A DNA stretch of 42,431 nucleotides, from NCBI GenBank assembly GCA_900313905.1, contig OMTG01000118.1, positions 1 through 42,431 of the forward strand, written 5' to 3'. Below the pieces are notes generated by a model that saw only the letters and a list, made by a program, of their open reading frames with translations, was not told the origin of the DNA and searched no databases. Made by a program: the position numbers and the translations under genes. This document shows positions 34,386-42,431 of this stretch, one piece after another (positions within the stretch are counted from its first letter, which is position 1; every line of letters begins with the position of its first letter). Source of the DNA: an uncultured Actinomycetes bacterium. Lineage in GTDB: Bacteria > Actinomycetota > Coriobacteriia > Coriobacteriales > Atopobiaceae.

Positions 34386-34895
34386 TCAGGCGAACTTCCG
34401 TGCCCATGCAGCGGCCGCAGCCTGTGCATGTGCCGCCTCGGTCCCGTGGATGGAGAGCCCTTTCTCCACGGTCGCTTCAGGATAGAGGGCCATGAGGTCC
34501 TTCTCGCTTCTCCCCATCCCCGAGCCCTCGTTCGTGCAGAAGGGGATGATGCGCTTGCCAGCCGTGTCGATTGCACCGAGGAAGGTGAACACCACCATGG
34601 GGCAGGTCCCCCACCAGTTGGGATATCCGAGGAAGATCGCGTCGTAGCCTGAGGCGTCCGGCACTTCCTTGATGGCAGGACGTGCCTTCTGGCGGAGCTC
34701 CTGCTTCGCGACATCGCACGTCTCGTAGTAGTCTTCCGGATACTCCTTCTCAGGCTTGATCTCGAAGAGGTCTCCTCCGACCGCTTCCTGAATGAACTCC
34801 GCAACCCGCTCGGTATTACCCTGGGCGAGCTTCCTGATGCTGCCGGAGGAGCAGTTCTCTCCGGTCCTGGAATAGTAGGCGATCAATGCCTTCAT
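34386..34895 (-). CDS. Flavodoxin family protein
   Basis: A 169-residue flavodoxin. The FMN phosphate loop is YSRTGENCS near the N-terminus (residues 8-16). IFLGYPNWWGTCPM around residues 89-102 is the typical aromatic FMN-stacking loop, and FCTNEGSGMGRSE follows. It carries electrons or reduces quinone-like substrates in the cytoplasm. ATG 34895 starts right at the first beta strand (MKALIAYY); upstream frame is non-homologous and the ribosome site is weak. It follows the SDR gene by 61 bases on the same strand. Confidence 0.88.
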   Translation of the reverse strand: MKALIAYYSRTGENCSSGSIRKLAQGNTERVAEFIQEAVGGDLFEIKPEKEYPEDYYETCDVAKQELRQKARPAIKEVPDASGYDAIFLGYPNWWGTCPMVVFTFLGAIDTAGKRIIPFCTNEGSGMGRSEKDLMALYPEATVEKGLSIHGTEAAHAQAAAAAWARKFA

Positions 34896-34956
34896 CGCGA
34901 TGCTTCTTTCTGGGCTTCTGCCCTGACGTTTCCGCTTATGGGAGAAATCCTCGAGC

Positions 34957-35817
34957 TTACGACTCGCTCCAGCCTTCCTGGAGATATTGAAGGTTCCCGT
35001 ACCAATACGCAGCCGTGCAGCCGCCATCGGCGAGGATGTCCGTGCCCGTGATGAAGGAGGCACGGTCGCTCAGGAGGAACCCTGCCAGCTCGGCGATATC
35101 ATCCACCGTGCCGGCACGTCTTGCCGGCATCTTCTCGAGCATCGTGCGATAGCCCTCGCCACGCGGTCCCGTGATCTCGTCGTGCGCAAGCGGTGTCATG
35201 ATGATGCCAGGCGAGACGGAATTCACGCGGGCGCCGCGCTCTCCCCACCGGCACGCCTCGGAAGCGACCCTCAGGACATTCGTGCGCTTCGCGTACTGGT
35301 AGGCGTGGAGCGTCGTGCCGATGGCCTCAGGCTGGAGCATATCGAGCGAGAGGAGCTCCTCGGCTGGCGTCGTCGCGAGCAGCCTGTTCTCTTCCGGCGT
35401 GAGCGCTGGCAGGCGATGCCCCGACTGGCTCGAGACCACAAGCCCTGCCCCGCCTGGGCCGATGATGCGCCCGAACTCCTCAAGCAGGACGCTCGTCCCA
35501 TAGAGATCGACTGCCAGGATGGTGGGGATGGGCGCCTGCGAGGGGCTGACGCCACCTGCACAGATCACGTTCACGACCTGGCCGAGCTCCTGGGCACGGG
35601 CGGCAACCGCCTGGATGTCTGCGCACTTCGAGAGATCGCAGGGCATTCCCTCCACATCGAAGCCAGCCTCCTCGAGCTCCTTCACGGCTGCGTCGGTCTC
35701 CTGCTGTGTCAGGTTCGTGATGAGGAGCTTCCTGCCTGCAGCCACCTTCCGGGCGATTGCCTTCCCGATGCTGCCTGCGCCGACCAGCACGATCACCTGA
35801 TGCTGTGCGTTCTTCAT
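34957..35817 (-). CDS. Short-chain dehydrogenase
   Basis: A 286-residue SDR. The cofactor loop is a variant, VGAGSIGKAIA (residues 12-22) rather than TGxxxGIG. The acid-rich DLSKCADIQ, the serine in VSSQSGH, and Tyr/Lys in YQYAK complete the site, and the C-terminal DILADGGCT is standard. VICAGGVSPS replaces the usual NNAG. It is divergent from a broken LysR gene that probably once controlled it, and is followed by a flavodoxin. Substrate unknown. Confidence 0.86.
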   Translation of the reverse strand: MKNAQHQVIVLVGAGSIGKAIARKVAAGRKLLITNLTQQETDAAVKELEEAGFDVEGMPCDLSKCADIQAVAARAQELGQVVNVICAGGVSPSQAPIPTILAVDLYGTSVLLEEFGRIIGPGGAGLVVSSQSGHRLPALTPEENRLLATTPAEELLSLDMLQPEAIGTTLHAYQYAKRTNVLRVASEACRWGERGARVNSVSPGIIMTPLAHDEITGPRGEGYRTMLEKMPARRAGTVDDIAELAGFLLSDRASFITGTDILADGGCTAAYWYGNLQYLQEGWSES

Positions 35818-35944
35818 ATCCCGTCCCCTTCTTCTCCCGAGCCCCTCCGGCTCCTGTTCCTTGATTTCATGGTACGGGGAATTATCGTAAAATCCGTTTC
35901 ATACAGCCGATATGCGTCCCGATAATCCGATTGCAGGCATCAGC

Positions 35945-36835
35945 ATGAACACCAAGCAGATAGATTGCGTCCTCGAGCTGGCCCGTACCCTGAACTTCAA
36001 GGAGGCGGCCTCCCATCTCTTCATGTCCCAGTCCTCGATGAGCTACCAGATCCAGGCGCTCGAGCGGGAGGTAGGCTTCCAGATCTTCGATAGGACCGGC
36101 CATGGGACGAGCCTTACCGCGGCAGGTCTCCAGTTCGTCTCGAGCCTCGCCACGATCAAGGGCGACCTCAGGCGCGCCGTCGAGATGGGCCAGAACTTCA
36201 ATGCCCGCTACCGCGACACGATCAGGATCGGCCTCACCTGGCGAAGCTCGCTTCTGGCGCTGCCTCAGGCGATGAGGCGCATGCAGAGCCTCCATCCCGA
36301 CCTCGATATCACCCCCGTCTTCAACCAGGGCGAATCATTGGAGGGATTCCTGGCCGGCGAAGAGGATATCGTCTTCCTGCGCGATGACGGAAGCTGCCCC
36401 GCAGGTGCCACAGTCCATCCCCTCTAACAGAGCCATATCTATCTCGTGACCACGCACGACCATCCGCTCGCAAGCAAGCCCCTGATCCATATGGAGGACC
36501 TTACGGGAGAGACCCTGATGGTCGGCGGCGCCAGCCCCGGACCTCTGAGGGCGGTGCAGCACCGGGTCGTCACCACCTTGGGCATCCCGCATTTCAACAG
36601 CAACGACCACGAGACGACCCTCATCAATGTCGAGGCAGGAAAGGGCGTCTGCCTCTCGCCAGGCCTCTACAATGATGGGAGCGATGCCTTCGCCTGGACG
36701 CCCTTCGGCTGCGAGGAGACCATATCCTGCGTCCTTCTGACCCACGACTTCGACGAGCGTCCTGAGGTGGCAGAGCTCGTAGCGCTCCTGCAGGATGCCT
36801 ACCGCCCTGGCACCGCCTTAGGGAAGCTTGTCTAG
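35945..36835 (+). pseudogene. LysR-family regulator interrupted by an in-frame TAA
   Basis: The frame from MNTKQIDCVLELARTLNF reads a full LysR HTH (NFKEAASHLFMSQSSMSYQIQALE) and the first part of the ligand domain to TVHPL. A TAA follows at 36425-36427, then the same frame continues without a break (QSHIYLVTTHDHPLASKPL) to a natural stop at 36835. Without the stop it would be 296 residues, the normal LysR length. One nonsense change (for example from a sense TAC or CAA) is enough. The tail has no start codon with a ribosome site. It is divergent from the SDR/flavodoxin genes. A sequencing error is the main alternative. Confidence 0.85.
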
Positions 36836-36855
36836 AACCTGCCGAGGAGAGACCC

Positions 36856-37443
36856 ATGCAGATCCCGCTTCTGCCCTATCTGATCGCTGTGAACATCCTG
36901 GCCTTTGCTGTCACGGTCCACGACCTTCTGTGCGACCGCAAGGTGCGCCCCATGCTGCCCACGCCCATCTGGGTGGTCCTTGTCTGCGCAGGAGGAGGCC
37001 CGGGCATCCTTGCTGCCTTCCCGGTGGCCCATGGCCACATCTACAAGAGGACCGTCTTCCGGCTCTTTGCCGCCATCATCTCGACCATCCTCTGGACCCT
37101 CGGCACCCTCACCACGGCCGGGCTCATCCACTTCGATGTGGATTCCCTCACAGAAGCGCTCCGTGCACCGCATCCAGTCCTTGCAGCCTATCTTGTGGCG
37201 GTGAACCTTGTGACCTTGCTCTGCTTCATCGTGGACAAGCACCAGGCACGCCGGCACCTCTCCCGCATCCCGGAGGCTGTGCTTCTGGGCCTCTCGCTTG
37301 CCGGAGGTGCGACGGGCGGCCTTCTGGGCATGTGCCTTGCCCATCATAAGACCGCGAAGCCCTATTTCCGCTGGGGCCTTCCCCTCTGCCTCATCACCGA
37401 CCTTGTCGTCCTCGCCTACCTCCTCCAGGCAGGCCTCATCTGA
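36856..37443 (+). CDS. DUF1294 membrane protein with a duplicated domain
   Basis: A 195-residue membrane protein. The C-terminal half is a typical DUF1294: N..CFIVDKHQARRH, RIPEAVLLGLSLAGGATGGLLGM, HHKTAKPYFRWGLP. The N-terminal half has the same order of elements in worn form (NILAFAVTVHDLLCDRK, PIWVVLVCAGGGPGILAA, HGHIYKRTVFRLF), implying an internal duplication. About four to six membrane segments are present. GGAGAG is close before ATG 36856, 20 bases after the LysR pseudogene. The function of the family is unknown. Confidence 0.83.
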   Translation: MQIPLLPYLIAVNILAFAVTVHDLLCDRKVRPMLPTPIWVVLVCAGGGPGILAAFPVAHGHIYKRTVFRLFAAIISTILWTLGTLTTAGLIHFDVDSLTEALRAPHPVLAAYLVAVNLVTLLCFIVDKHQARRHLSRIPEAVLLGLSLAGGATGGLLGMCLAHHKTAKPYFRWGLPLCLITDLVVLAYLLQAGLI

Positions 37444-37465
37444 CATCACGGCATAGGCACAGGAC

Positions 37466-37513
37466 AAGGGACAGGGCCGCTCCTGGCATGTATCTGGAGC
37501 GGCCCTGTCCCTT
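37466..37513. terminator. Long 18-bp hairpin between convergent genes
   Basis: AAGGGACAGGGCCGCTCC and its exact complement (37496-37513) form an 18-bp perfect stem with a 12-base loop. No T-tract occurs on either side. It probably works as a bidirectional terminator or 3'-end stabiliser. Confidence 0.6.
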
Positions 37514-37538
37514 GCAGCAGCTATGGTGTGTAGCGGTC

Positions 37539-37946
37539 CTACCAGCTGACCTCGTCGTGCGCCCCTGTCATCGATGCGAAGCGGGCATCGGCATGCCTGA
37601 AATAGAGGACAATCGTGTTGTCGTCGTTCTCGTCGTACATCTTGCGGAGTCCGGGATAGGCATCGAGCATATGCTTCTTCGCCTCGACGCGCTCATCGGG
37701 CACAAGCTCGCCTGCAATCCTCCACCAGTCGGCGCCCTTCTGGGCGCAGATCTCGACCTCAGGATGGGCGACGATCTGCTTGTAGACATCCTTCTTCTTG
37801 CCGGTCTGGATATAAAGCTTCCCCTCGAAGAGATCGACTGTGCCGAAGGGACGCACGCGCGGATTGCCCTCTGCATCCACCGTCGCCAGCATGTAGGTCG
37901 GGGCCTTCTTCTTCAGGAATTCGTACACATCCTCGATTGTTGCCAT
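37539..37946 (-). CDS. Pyridoxamine 5'-phosphate oxidase-like flavoprotein
   Basis: A 135-residue split-barrel protein. YMLATVDAEGNPRVRPFGTVDLFEGKLYIQTGKKKDVYKQI covers the FMN/F420-binding strands, and EICAQKGADWWRIAGELV the second half. Family members bind FMN, heme or F420 and reduce small molecules; many are general stress proteins. GGAG is seven bases before ATG 37946. It stands alone between convergent DUF1294 and an upstream spacer. Confidence 0.87.
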   Translation of the reverse strand: MATIEDVYEFLKKKAPTYMLATVDAEGNPRVRPFGTVDLFEGKLYIQTGKKKDVYKQIVAHPEVEICAQKGADWWRIAGELVPDERVEAKKHMLDAYPGLRKMYDENDDNTIVLYFRHADARFASMTGAHDEVSW

Positions 37947-38061
37947 TGTCTCGCTCCTTGTCTCTTGTCAAGAAATCCTATACCTAGTTTCGCGACAGCT
38001 GCATCGTTTTTTCCGTGAGAGCATCATCAATCAGGGCAAGCGCAAGATCTGTCCAGCATGG

Positions 38062-38096
38062 AAAAGGCGCACCTCCGGATCAGCGGAAGTGCGCCT
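38062..38096 (-). terminator. Terminator after the amino-acid ABC ATPase gene
   Basis: AGGCGCAC pairs with GTGCGCCT, with a further inner stem (CCGG..CGG), and the minus strand continues TTTTCC. It lies 33 bases past the stop. Confidence 0.8.
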
Positions 38097-38128
38097 CGGC
38101 AAAGCGATGCGATGATGGGCTGCGAAGC

Positions 38129-38863
38129 TCAGAGGACCTTCGAGAGGAAGCTCTTCGTGCGCTCGTTCTGCGGATGGTCCATAACATCGGAGGGGGTGCC
38201 CTGCTCCACGATCACGCCGCCGTCGATGAAGATGACACGGTCTGCGACGTCGTGGGCAAATCCCATCTCGTGGGTCACCACCAGCATCGTCATTCCCGAC
38301 TGGGCAAGCTCGCGCATCACGTCGAGGACCTCGTGGACCATCTCGGGGTCGAGTGCGCTCGTCGGTTCGTCGAAGAGCATGATGTCAGGGTTCATCGCGA
38401 GGGCGCGGGCGATCGCCACACGCTGCTGCTGGCCACCGGAAAGGGAGCGGGGCATCGCATCGATCTTGTCGGCGAGGCCGACACGGGTGAGCAGACGCAC
38501 CGCATCGGCATCTGCCTCCTCCTGGGTCTTGAGCTTGAGCTCGACCGGCGCGAAGGTGACGTTGCGCCTCACCGAGTAGTGCGGGAAGAGGTTGAACTGC
38601 TGGAAGACCATCCCGACATGGCGGCGGATCTTGTCGACGTCGGCGCCCTTCGCGGTGATGGACTCGCCGTCGATCGAGATGTCGCCTCCGGTCGGCTCCT
38701 CGAGGCGGTTGATGCAGCGCAGGAAGGTCGACTTGCCCGAGCCGGAAGGCCCGATGATGCAGACGACCTCGCCTGGCTCGACCTCGAGGTCGATCCCATT
38801 GAGGACCAGGTTGTCGCCGAATGCCTTCTTGAGCTGTGAGACTTTGATCTTGGGTTCAGACAT
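38129..38863 (-). CDS. Polar amino-acid ABC transporter, ATP-binding protein (GlnQ-like)
   Basis: A 244-residue ABC ATPase of the polar amino-acid uptake class. Walker A is GPSGSGKST, the Q-loop is [10 protein letters not shown], the signature is LSGGQQQR, Walker B is [13 protein letters not shown], and the H-loop is VTHEMGFA. It powers the adjacent permease at the inner face of the membrane. ATG 38863 overlaps the permease stop by one base (TAATG); the ribosome site AAGGA is inside the permease gene. The specificity lies with the binding protein encoded upstream. Confidence 0.95.
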   Translation of the reverse strand: MSEPKIKVSQLKKAFGDNLVLNGIDLEVEPGEVVCIIGPSGSGKSTFLRCINRLEEPTGGDISIDGESITAKGADVDKIRRHVGMVFQQFNLFPHYSVRRNVTFAPVELKLKTQEEADADAVRLLTRVGLADKIDAMPRSLSGGQQQRVAIARALAMNPDIMLFDEPTSALDPEMVHEVLDVMRELAQSGMTMLVVTHEMGFAHDVADRVIFIDGGVIVEQGTPSDVMDHPQNERTKSFLSKVL

Positions 38864-39540
38864 TAGACACGCATCCTTTTCTCGATGGTGTGGGAGACGA
38901 TCATGAGGACCGAGGTGATGAGGAGGAAGATGACCGCGACCCAGGTGTAGGTGGCAAACGACTGCATCGTGCGGCCGACGTAGATGCGCGCCTGGTACAT
39001 GATCTCGCCCAGGCCGATCGCGTAGAGGATCGTGGAGTCCTTGAGCGTGATGATGCACTGGTTCACGAGCGTCGGCAGGCAGATGCGGACGGCCTGCGGC
39101 AGGATGACCTTGCGCATCGAGGTCGCATAGGAGACGCCGAGCGAGCGCGATGCCTCCATCTGCCCTGCCGGGACAGCCTCGATCGAGCCACGGAAGATCT
39201 CTGAGATGTAGGCACCGGCATTGAGCGTGAGCGTCAGAATCGAGGCGGTGATCACGTCGATGCGGAAGTCGGTCGCGCCCATATACTGGATCAGCTGGGG
39301 CATGGCGAAATAGAGGTAGAAGGCCTGCACGAGCATCGGCGTGCCTCGGATGATCCAGATATAGAACTTGGCAATGCCACGGAGCACCTTGTAGTGCGAG
39401 ATGTGCATGAGGCACACCAGGATGCCGATGAACATGGCAATGACAAGCGAGATGATGGTCACCTGCAGCGTCGTCCCCAGGCCGCTCAGGAGCATGGGCC
39501 ATACATCGCTGAATGTGGTGGCCAAGACTTCAAATCCCAT
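38863..39540 (-). CDS. Polar amino-acid ABC transporter permease
   Basis: A 225-residue HisM/GlnP-type permease. Membrane segments and the conserved [20 protein letters not shown] are followed by the EAA loop [32 protein letters not shown] that docks the ATPase. Length is typical. It follows the binding-protein gene after a spacer with a hairpin and overlaps the ATPase start. One permease gene implies a homodimer. Confidence 0.95.
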   Translation of the reverse strand: MGFEVLATTFSDVWPMLLSGLGTTLQVTIISLVIAMFIGILVCLMHISHYKVLRGIAKFYIWIIRGTPMLVQAFYLYFAMPQLIQYMGATDFRIDVITASILTLTLNAGAYISEIFRGSIEAVPAGQMEASRSLGVSYATSMRKVILPQAVRICLPTLVNQCIITLKDSTILYAIGLGEIMYQARIYVGRTMQSFATYTWVAVIFLLITSVLMIVSHTIEKRMRV

Positions 39541-39585
39541 GTAGTCGTTCCTCTCTTCCTGTCATTGCAGGCGTTGAAAACAGTT

Positions 39586-39612
39586 CGGGCACCCGTTCGA
39601 GACGAGTGCCCG
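39586..39612 (-). terminator. Intercistronic hairpin after the binding-protein gene
   Basis: CGGGCAC pairs with GTGCCCG, with ACTGTTTTC following on the minus strand. It is probably a partial terminator that keeps the binding protein in excess over permease and ATPase. Confidence 0.5.
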
Positions 39613-39644
39613 CTTGCTGGCTGACACGTTGCAGTGCGTGGATG

Positions 39645-40460
39645 CTAGCCCTTGAGGTACTTGTCGACGATCGAGTCGTAATCGCCGGAGTCCTTCATCT
39701 GCTGCAGGCCGCTATTGAAGGCGGAGAGCAGGTCGGCGTTCTTGCCCTTCATGACAGCGAAGCCGTAGGGCGTCGAATAGTTGTCCTTCTCCTCGGTGAC
39801 GACCTCGAGGCCATTGCCCTGGGTGATGCCGTAGGACATGACCGGGTAGTCCTCGAAGCAGGCGACGGAGTTGCCGGTCAGGACATCCTGGTACATGAGG
39901 GAGGAGTCGTCGAAGTAGGTGAGCGTGAAGCCATACTTGCTCGAGAGCTCCTCGGCGCAGGTCGCACCCATGGTGCCGGTCTTGGCGGCGACGGTCTTGC
40001 CGTTCAGGTCCTCGTAGCCCGAGATGCCAGAGCCGGCCTTCGCTGCCATGCAGACATAGGAATCATAGTAGGGATCCGAGAAGTCGTACTTCTGCTTGCG
40101 CTCGTCCGTGATGGACATGCCGGCGATGACACCATCTGCCTGGTTGGACTCAAGTGCGGCGACTGCAGCGTCGAAGCCGAGGGAGTTCAGCTCATACTTG
40201 AAGCCGGTGAGCTCAGCTGCCTTGGCCAGGATGTCCACATCGATGCCGACGAAGTTGCCTGAGGAATCGGTGAACTCGAAAGGTGCGAAGGTCGTATCGG
40301 TCGCAATGGTATAGGAGCTCTTCGAGAAGCCGGAGTCTGATGACGAATCAGAGCTGGAGCTCGATGAGGACGAGCTGCCGCAGCCTGCGAGCACGAGGCC
40401 CGTGGCAGCAAGGACGCCAGAGGAAAGGCCGACGAACGAGCGGCGGGACATTGAGGACAT
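39645..40460 (-). CDS. Amino-acid ABC transporter substrate-binding lipoprotein (Tat-type signal)
   Basis: A 271-residue periplasmic-binding-protein-like lipoprotein. The signal has a twin arginine (MSRRSFVGL), a hydrophobic core and the lipobox LAGC (cysteine at about residue 27). A serine/aspartate-rich linker follows, then the family-3 binding domain (FAPFEFTDSSGNFVGIDVDI; GMSITDERKQKYDFSDPYY). It captures a polar amino acid outside the cell and feeds the permease encoded next. GGAGG is six bases before ATG 40460. A leader hairpin lies upstream. Confidence 0.94.
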   Translation of the reverse strand: MSSMSRRSFVGLSSGVLAATGLVLAGCGSSSSSSSSSDSSSDSGFSKSSYTIATDTTFAPFEFTDSSGNFVGIDVDILAKAAELTGFKYELNSLGFDAAVAALESNQADGVIAGMSITDERKQKYDFSDPYYDSYVCMAAKAGSGISGYEDLNGKTVAAKTGTMGATCAEELSSKYGFTLTYFDDSSLMYQDVLTGNSVACFEDYPVMSYGITQGNGLEVVTEEKDNYSTPYGFAVMKGKNADLLSAFNSGLQQMKDSGDYDSIVDKYLKG

Positions 40461-40813
40461 AGGCTACCTCCCAAGGTACGTTGATGTGCTTCCAGTACAT
40501 CTCCCTGTTCCGGTCCCCGGAATCGGGCAATGTTACAGGGATACCCGATTCTGAGCACCATAGCCAAACTGTACAGAATGATTATTGTGGTTGATTTTTA
40601 GATACGTTACAAAGCAGTTACGTCTTGCAAGGCCCGCTGAGGTTGCCACGGGCTATTTCGATGGCCGCTTTCCCGCCTCAGATGCGCGCAGTTGCGGCCA
40701 TATCTCCTGCTGGGGAATGCGGCTCCCAGGAAAGGAATTTATTTCCTAGTAACATGAGGGTATTTAATCTGAGCTACAATGGCCGCATCCAGATACTTGG
40801 GAGAGGGATGGCA
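40461..40813. other. Divergent regulatory region between two amino-acid ABC operons
   Basis: About 350 bases without a gene. The minus-strand leader carries a perfect 8-bp stem, GAATCGGG (40520-40527) with CCCGATTC (40544-40551). AT-rich sequence at 40570-40620 may hold the minus promoter (TTGTAA and AATAAT-like elements). The plus side has TACAAT near 40785 and an AGGAA/TTCCT inverted repeat near 40736-40750. Confidence 0.45.
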
Positions 40814-41725
40814 ATGGAGAACTTCACAGGCCAGCATCTGCTCGGACGCCGCCAGTTCCTGGGCCTTGCCGCTGCCGTCGCAGCAGCAGCGCCCGCCGTG
40901 CTTGCGGGCTGCGGCTCATCGGACACGGGCACCACGTCAAAAGACGCGCAGCAGGATGCTTCCTACGATATTTCAGGCAAGGAGCTCACCTTCGTGGGCG
41001 ACGACGCATTCGCGCCCTACCGCTACATCGAGATGCAGTCCGATGGCTCGAGCAAGGTCGTCGGCCTCGATATCGCGATTGCAGACGAGATGGCATCGAG
41101 GCTCGGCTTCACCTATACCTTCGAGCCCCAGGAGTTCGCAGCGACCCTGGCCACCGTCCAGAGCTCCGACACCTCGTTCACGATGGCAATGAGCGCGAAT
41201 GAGGAGCGCGAGCAGACCTTCGACTTCACCCGTGGCTATTACCAGCCCCGCGTCGGCGTCCTCACGATGGGCGATGAGATCACGACGATCGACGGCCTCA
41301 AGGGCAAGAGCCTTGCCTGCACGACCGGCACCGTCCAGAACAAGTTCATCACGGCTGTCCTGCCCGATGCAGATGTCCACACCTACGACGGCGGAGACCA
41401 GTGCCTCCAGGAGGTGCTCGCCGGCAGGATCGATGCCTATGTCTGCGATGGCGCAGAGGGCCAGTCGATGCGCGATGCGAACCCGGGCCTCGTGCTGGGC
41501 CTTCTGGACCGTGCGGACACGACCGACTACGTCGGCGTCTACCGCCTCATGGCGCAGAAGGATGCACCCTTCGTGACCGCGCTCGACGAATGCATCGGCG
41601 ACATGCTCGAAGATGGTACGATTGACACCTATATCAGCCAATACGTCGGACCTGACTTCGTCTGGGGCGATGGCGGCTTCTCAGCTGCCGGCACCTCGAC
41701 CGTCGGAGACAGCACCGGCGAGTAG
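40814..41725 (+). CDS. Amino-acid ABC transporter substrate-binding lipoprotein (second system)
   Basis: A 303-residue family-3 binding protein. The signal carries a twin arginine (LGRRQFLGLAAA) and lipobox LAGC. The binding domain runs FVGDDAFAPYRYIE, VVGLDIAIADEMASRLGF, FTMAMSANEEREQTFDFTRGYY. A C-terminal Gly/Ser/Thr-rich tail of about 25 residues is unusual. ATG 40814 follows GAGAGG at a good distance; an ATG two codons earlier is too close to it. The permease gene follows 15 bases later. It is divergent from the first amino-acid system. Confidence 0.92.
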   Translation: MENFTGQHLLGRRQFLGLAAAVAAAAPAVLAGCGSSDTGTTSKDAQQDASYDISGKELTFVGDDAFAPYRYIEMQSDGSSKVVGLDIAIADEMASRLGFTYTFEPQEFAATLATVQSSDTSFTMAMSANEEREQTFDFTRGYYQPRVGVLTMGDEITTIDGLKGKSLACTTGTVQNKFITAVLPDADVHTYDGGDQCLQEVLAGRIDAYVCDGAEGQSMRDANPGLVLGLLDRADTTDYVGVYRLMAQKDAPFVTALDECIGDMLEDGTIDTYISQYVGPDFVWGDGGFSAAGTSTVGDSTGE

Positions 41726-41740
41726 CCTTCGGAAGCGCGC

Positions 41741-42394
41741 ATGAACTTCTCGGTCCTCGAACCGTATATGCCCCTGTTCCAAAGCGGCCTTCTGATCACC
41801 TTGGAGGTGACAGGGGCCGCCCTTGTCCTGGCCTTCGCGCTCGGGGCGGTGATCGCGCTCCTGAAGGTCCTTCCCCACCGGTGGCTCCGGGCCCTGCTCG
41901 ACTTCTACACCTCGATCTTCCGGGGCATCCCCTTGATCGTCCTTCTCTTTATCGCCTATTTCGCGACCCCGCAGCTCACCGGCTACAAGATCTCGATGTT
42001 CGCCGCCTCGGTGATCACGCTCGGCCTCAATGGATCGGCCACCGTATCGGAGACGCTGCGCGGCGGCATCGAGGGCGTCGATACAGGCCAGTATGACGCG
42101 GCACGCGCCCTGGGACTGCCCAGGGGAATCATGATGTGGAAGATCATCCTGCCGGAGGCATTGCATTCCGTGGCCCCTGCCCTCGTGAATGAGGTCATCA
42201 CGGTCCTCAAGAGCTCGTCTCTCGTCGCGACGATAGGGCTTGCCGACATGATGCGCGCTGCCGAGTCCGTGCAGGCACTCACCTACCGTGCCTTCGAGCC
42301 CTTCATCTTCGTCGCTGTCATCTATTACCTCATTGTCATGATCCTCGTCCACATCTCCAAGAGGCTCGAGAAGAAACTCCGGGAAGCCTATTAG
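41741..42394 (+). CDS. Polar amino-acid ABC transporter permease (second system)
   Basis: A 217-residue HisM/GlnP-type permease with the conserved FYTSIFRGIPLIVLLFIAYF and the EAA loop GIEGVDTGQYDAARALGLPRGIMMWKIILPEA. It has the usual membrane segments and a basic C-terminus. It pairs with the binding protein just upstream. The cognate ATPase is not seen in the remaining 37 bases; it would lie beyond the window, or the system may share the ATPase at 38.1 kb. Confidence 0.94.
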   Translation: MNFSVLEPYMPLFQSGLLITLEVTGAALVLAFALGAVIALLKVLPHRWLRALLDFYTSIFRGIPLIVLLFIAYFATPQLTGYKISMFAASVITLGLNGSATVSETLRGGIEGVDTGQYDAARALGLPRGIMMWKIILPEALHSVAPALVNEVITVLKSSSLVATIGLADMMRAAESVQALTYRAFEPFIFVAVIYYLIVMILVHISKRLEKKLREAY

Positions 42395-42431
42395 AGCTGC
42401 CGTGCAGACAGGAACCTTCTGGCCTCAGGGC

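Noticed and set aside
35886..35899. A stray copy of the 23-bp repeat (CGTAAAATCCG) before the LysR gene
   Set aside because: It matches only with a gap and over too few bases; probably coincidence in an AT-rich promoter.
36446..36835. Separate 129-residue gene downstream of the LysR N-terminal part
   Set aside because: It is in the same frame as the LysR start and continues its ligand domain, with no own ribosome site. One broken gene explains both pieces.

Overview
The window is GC-rich, densely packed bacterial chromosome. The gene mix suggests a gut-type member of the Coriobacteriia (Olsenella/Collinsella/Atopobium-like): an Old Yellow Enzyme with FeS and pyridine-nucleotide domains, SDR enzymes, PTS sugar uptake, twin-arginine lipoproteins and DUF4143 ATPases. 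This assignment is an inference from codon style and gene types, not a database match. No rRNA, tRNA, CRISPR array or insertion sequence was recognised.

Layout. 1-1.1 kb: a MarR regulator overlapping the start of an ABC exporter that leaves the window. 1.2-4.6 kb: an SDR and a BaiCD/BaiH-like NADH:flavin oxidoreductase, divergent from a TetR regulator, with a candidate paired operator between them. 4.6-10.2 kb: a HAD phosphatase, then an alpha-glucoside unit (PTS EIIBC and GH4 6-phospho-alpha-glucosidase) divergent from two overlapping RpiR-type regulators.

10.3-25 kb: a large pectin/galacturonate locus on the minus strand. It holds a GPH-type symporter, a pectin methylesterase fused to an alpha/beta-hydrolase esterase, an SGNH esterase, GH105, a TIM-barrel isomerase-like protein, uxaB, a LacI-family regulator, GH28, uxaA and uxaC. 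The degradative enzymes lack signal peptides, so the picture is import of oligogalacturonides followed by de-esterification and hydrolysis in the cytoplasm. UxaC, UxaB and UxaA then take galacturonate to 2-keto-3-deoxygluconate. Copies of one palindrome (core GTGAACGTTCAC) lie before the transporter, uxaB, uxaC and the LacI gene, which makes the regulon readable directly from the DNA.

25-29.4 kb: a second TetR regulator, close paralogue of the first and identical across the recognition helix; a YcxB-like membrane protein; a membrane-anchored SDR; and a flavin reductase. 29.4-34.4 kb looks like a small accessory island. It has an orphan strong terminator with no recognised gene ahead of it, an AAA ATPase overlapping a TOPRIM-like partner (candidate two-gene defence system), a zinc-ribbon protein, a DUF4143 ATPase, and six 23-bp tandem repeats upstream of that ATPase.

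34.4-37.9 kb: a flavodoxin and an SDR divergent from a LysR gene broken by one in-frame TAA, an internally duplicated DUF1294 membrane protein, and a PNPOx-like flavoprotein. 38.1-42.4 kb: two polar amino-acid ABC uptake systems in divergent orientation, both with twin-arginine lipoprotein binding proteins.
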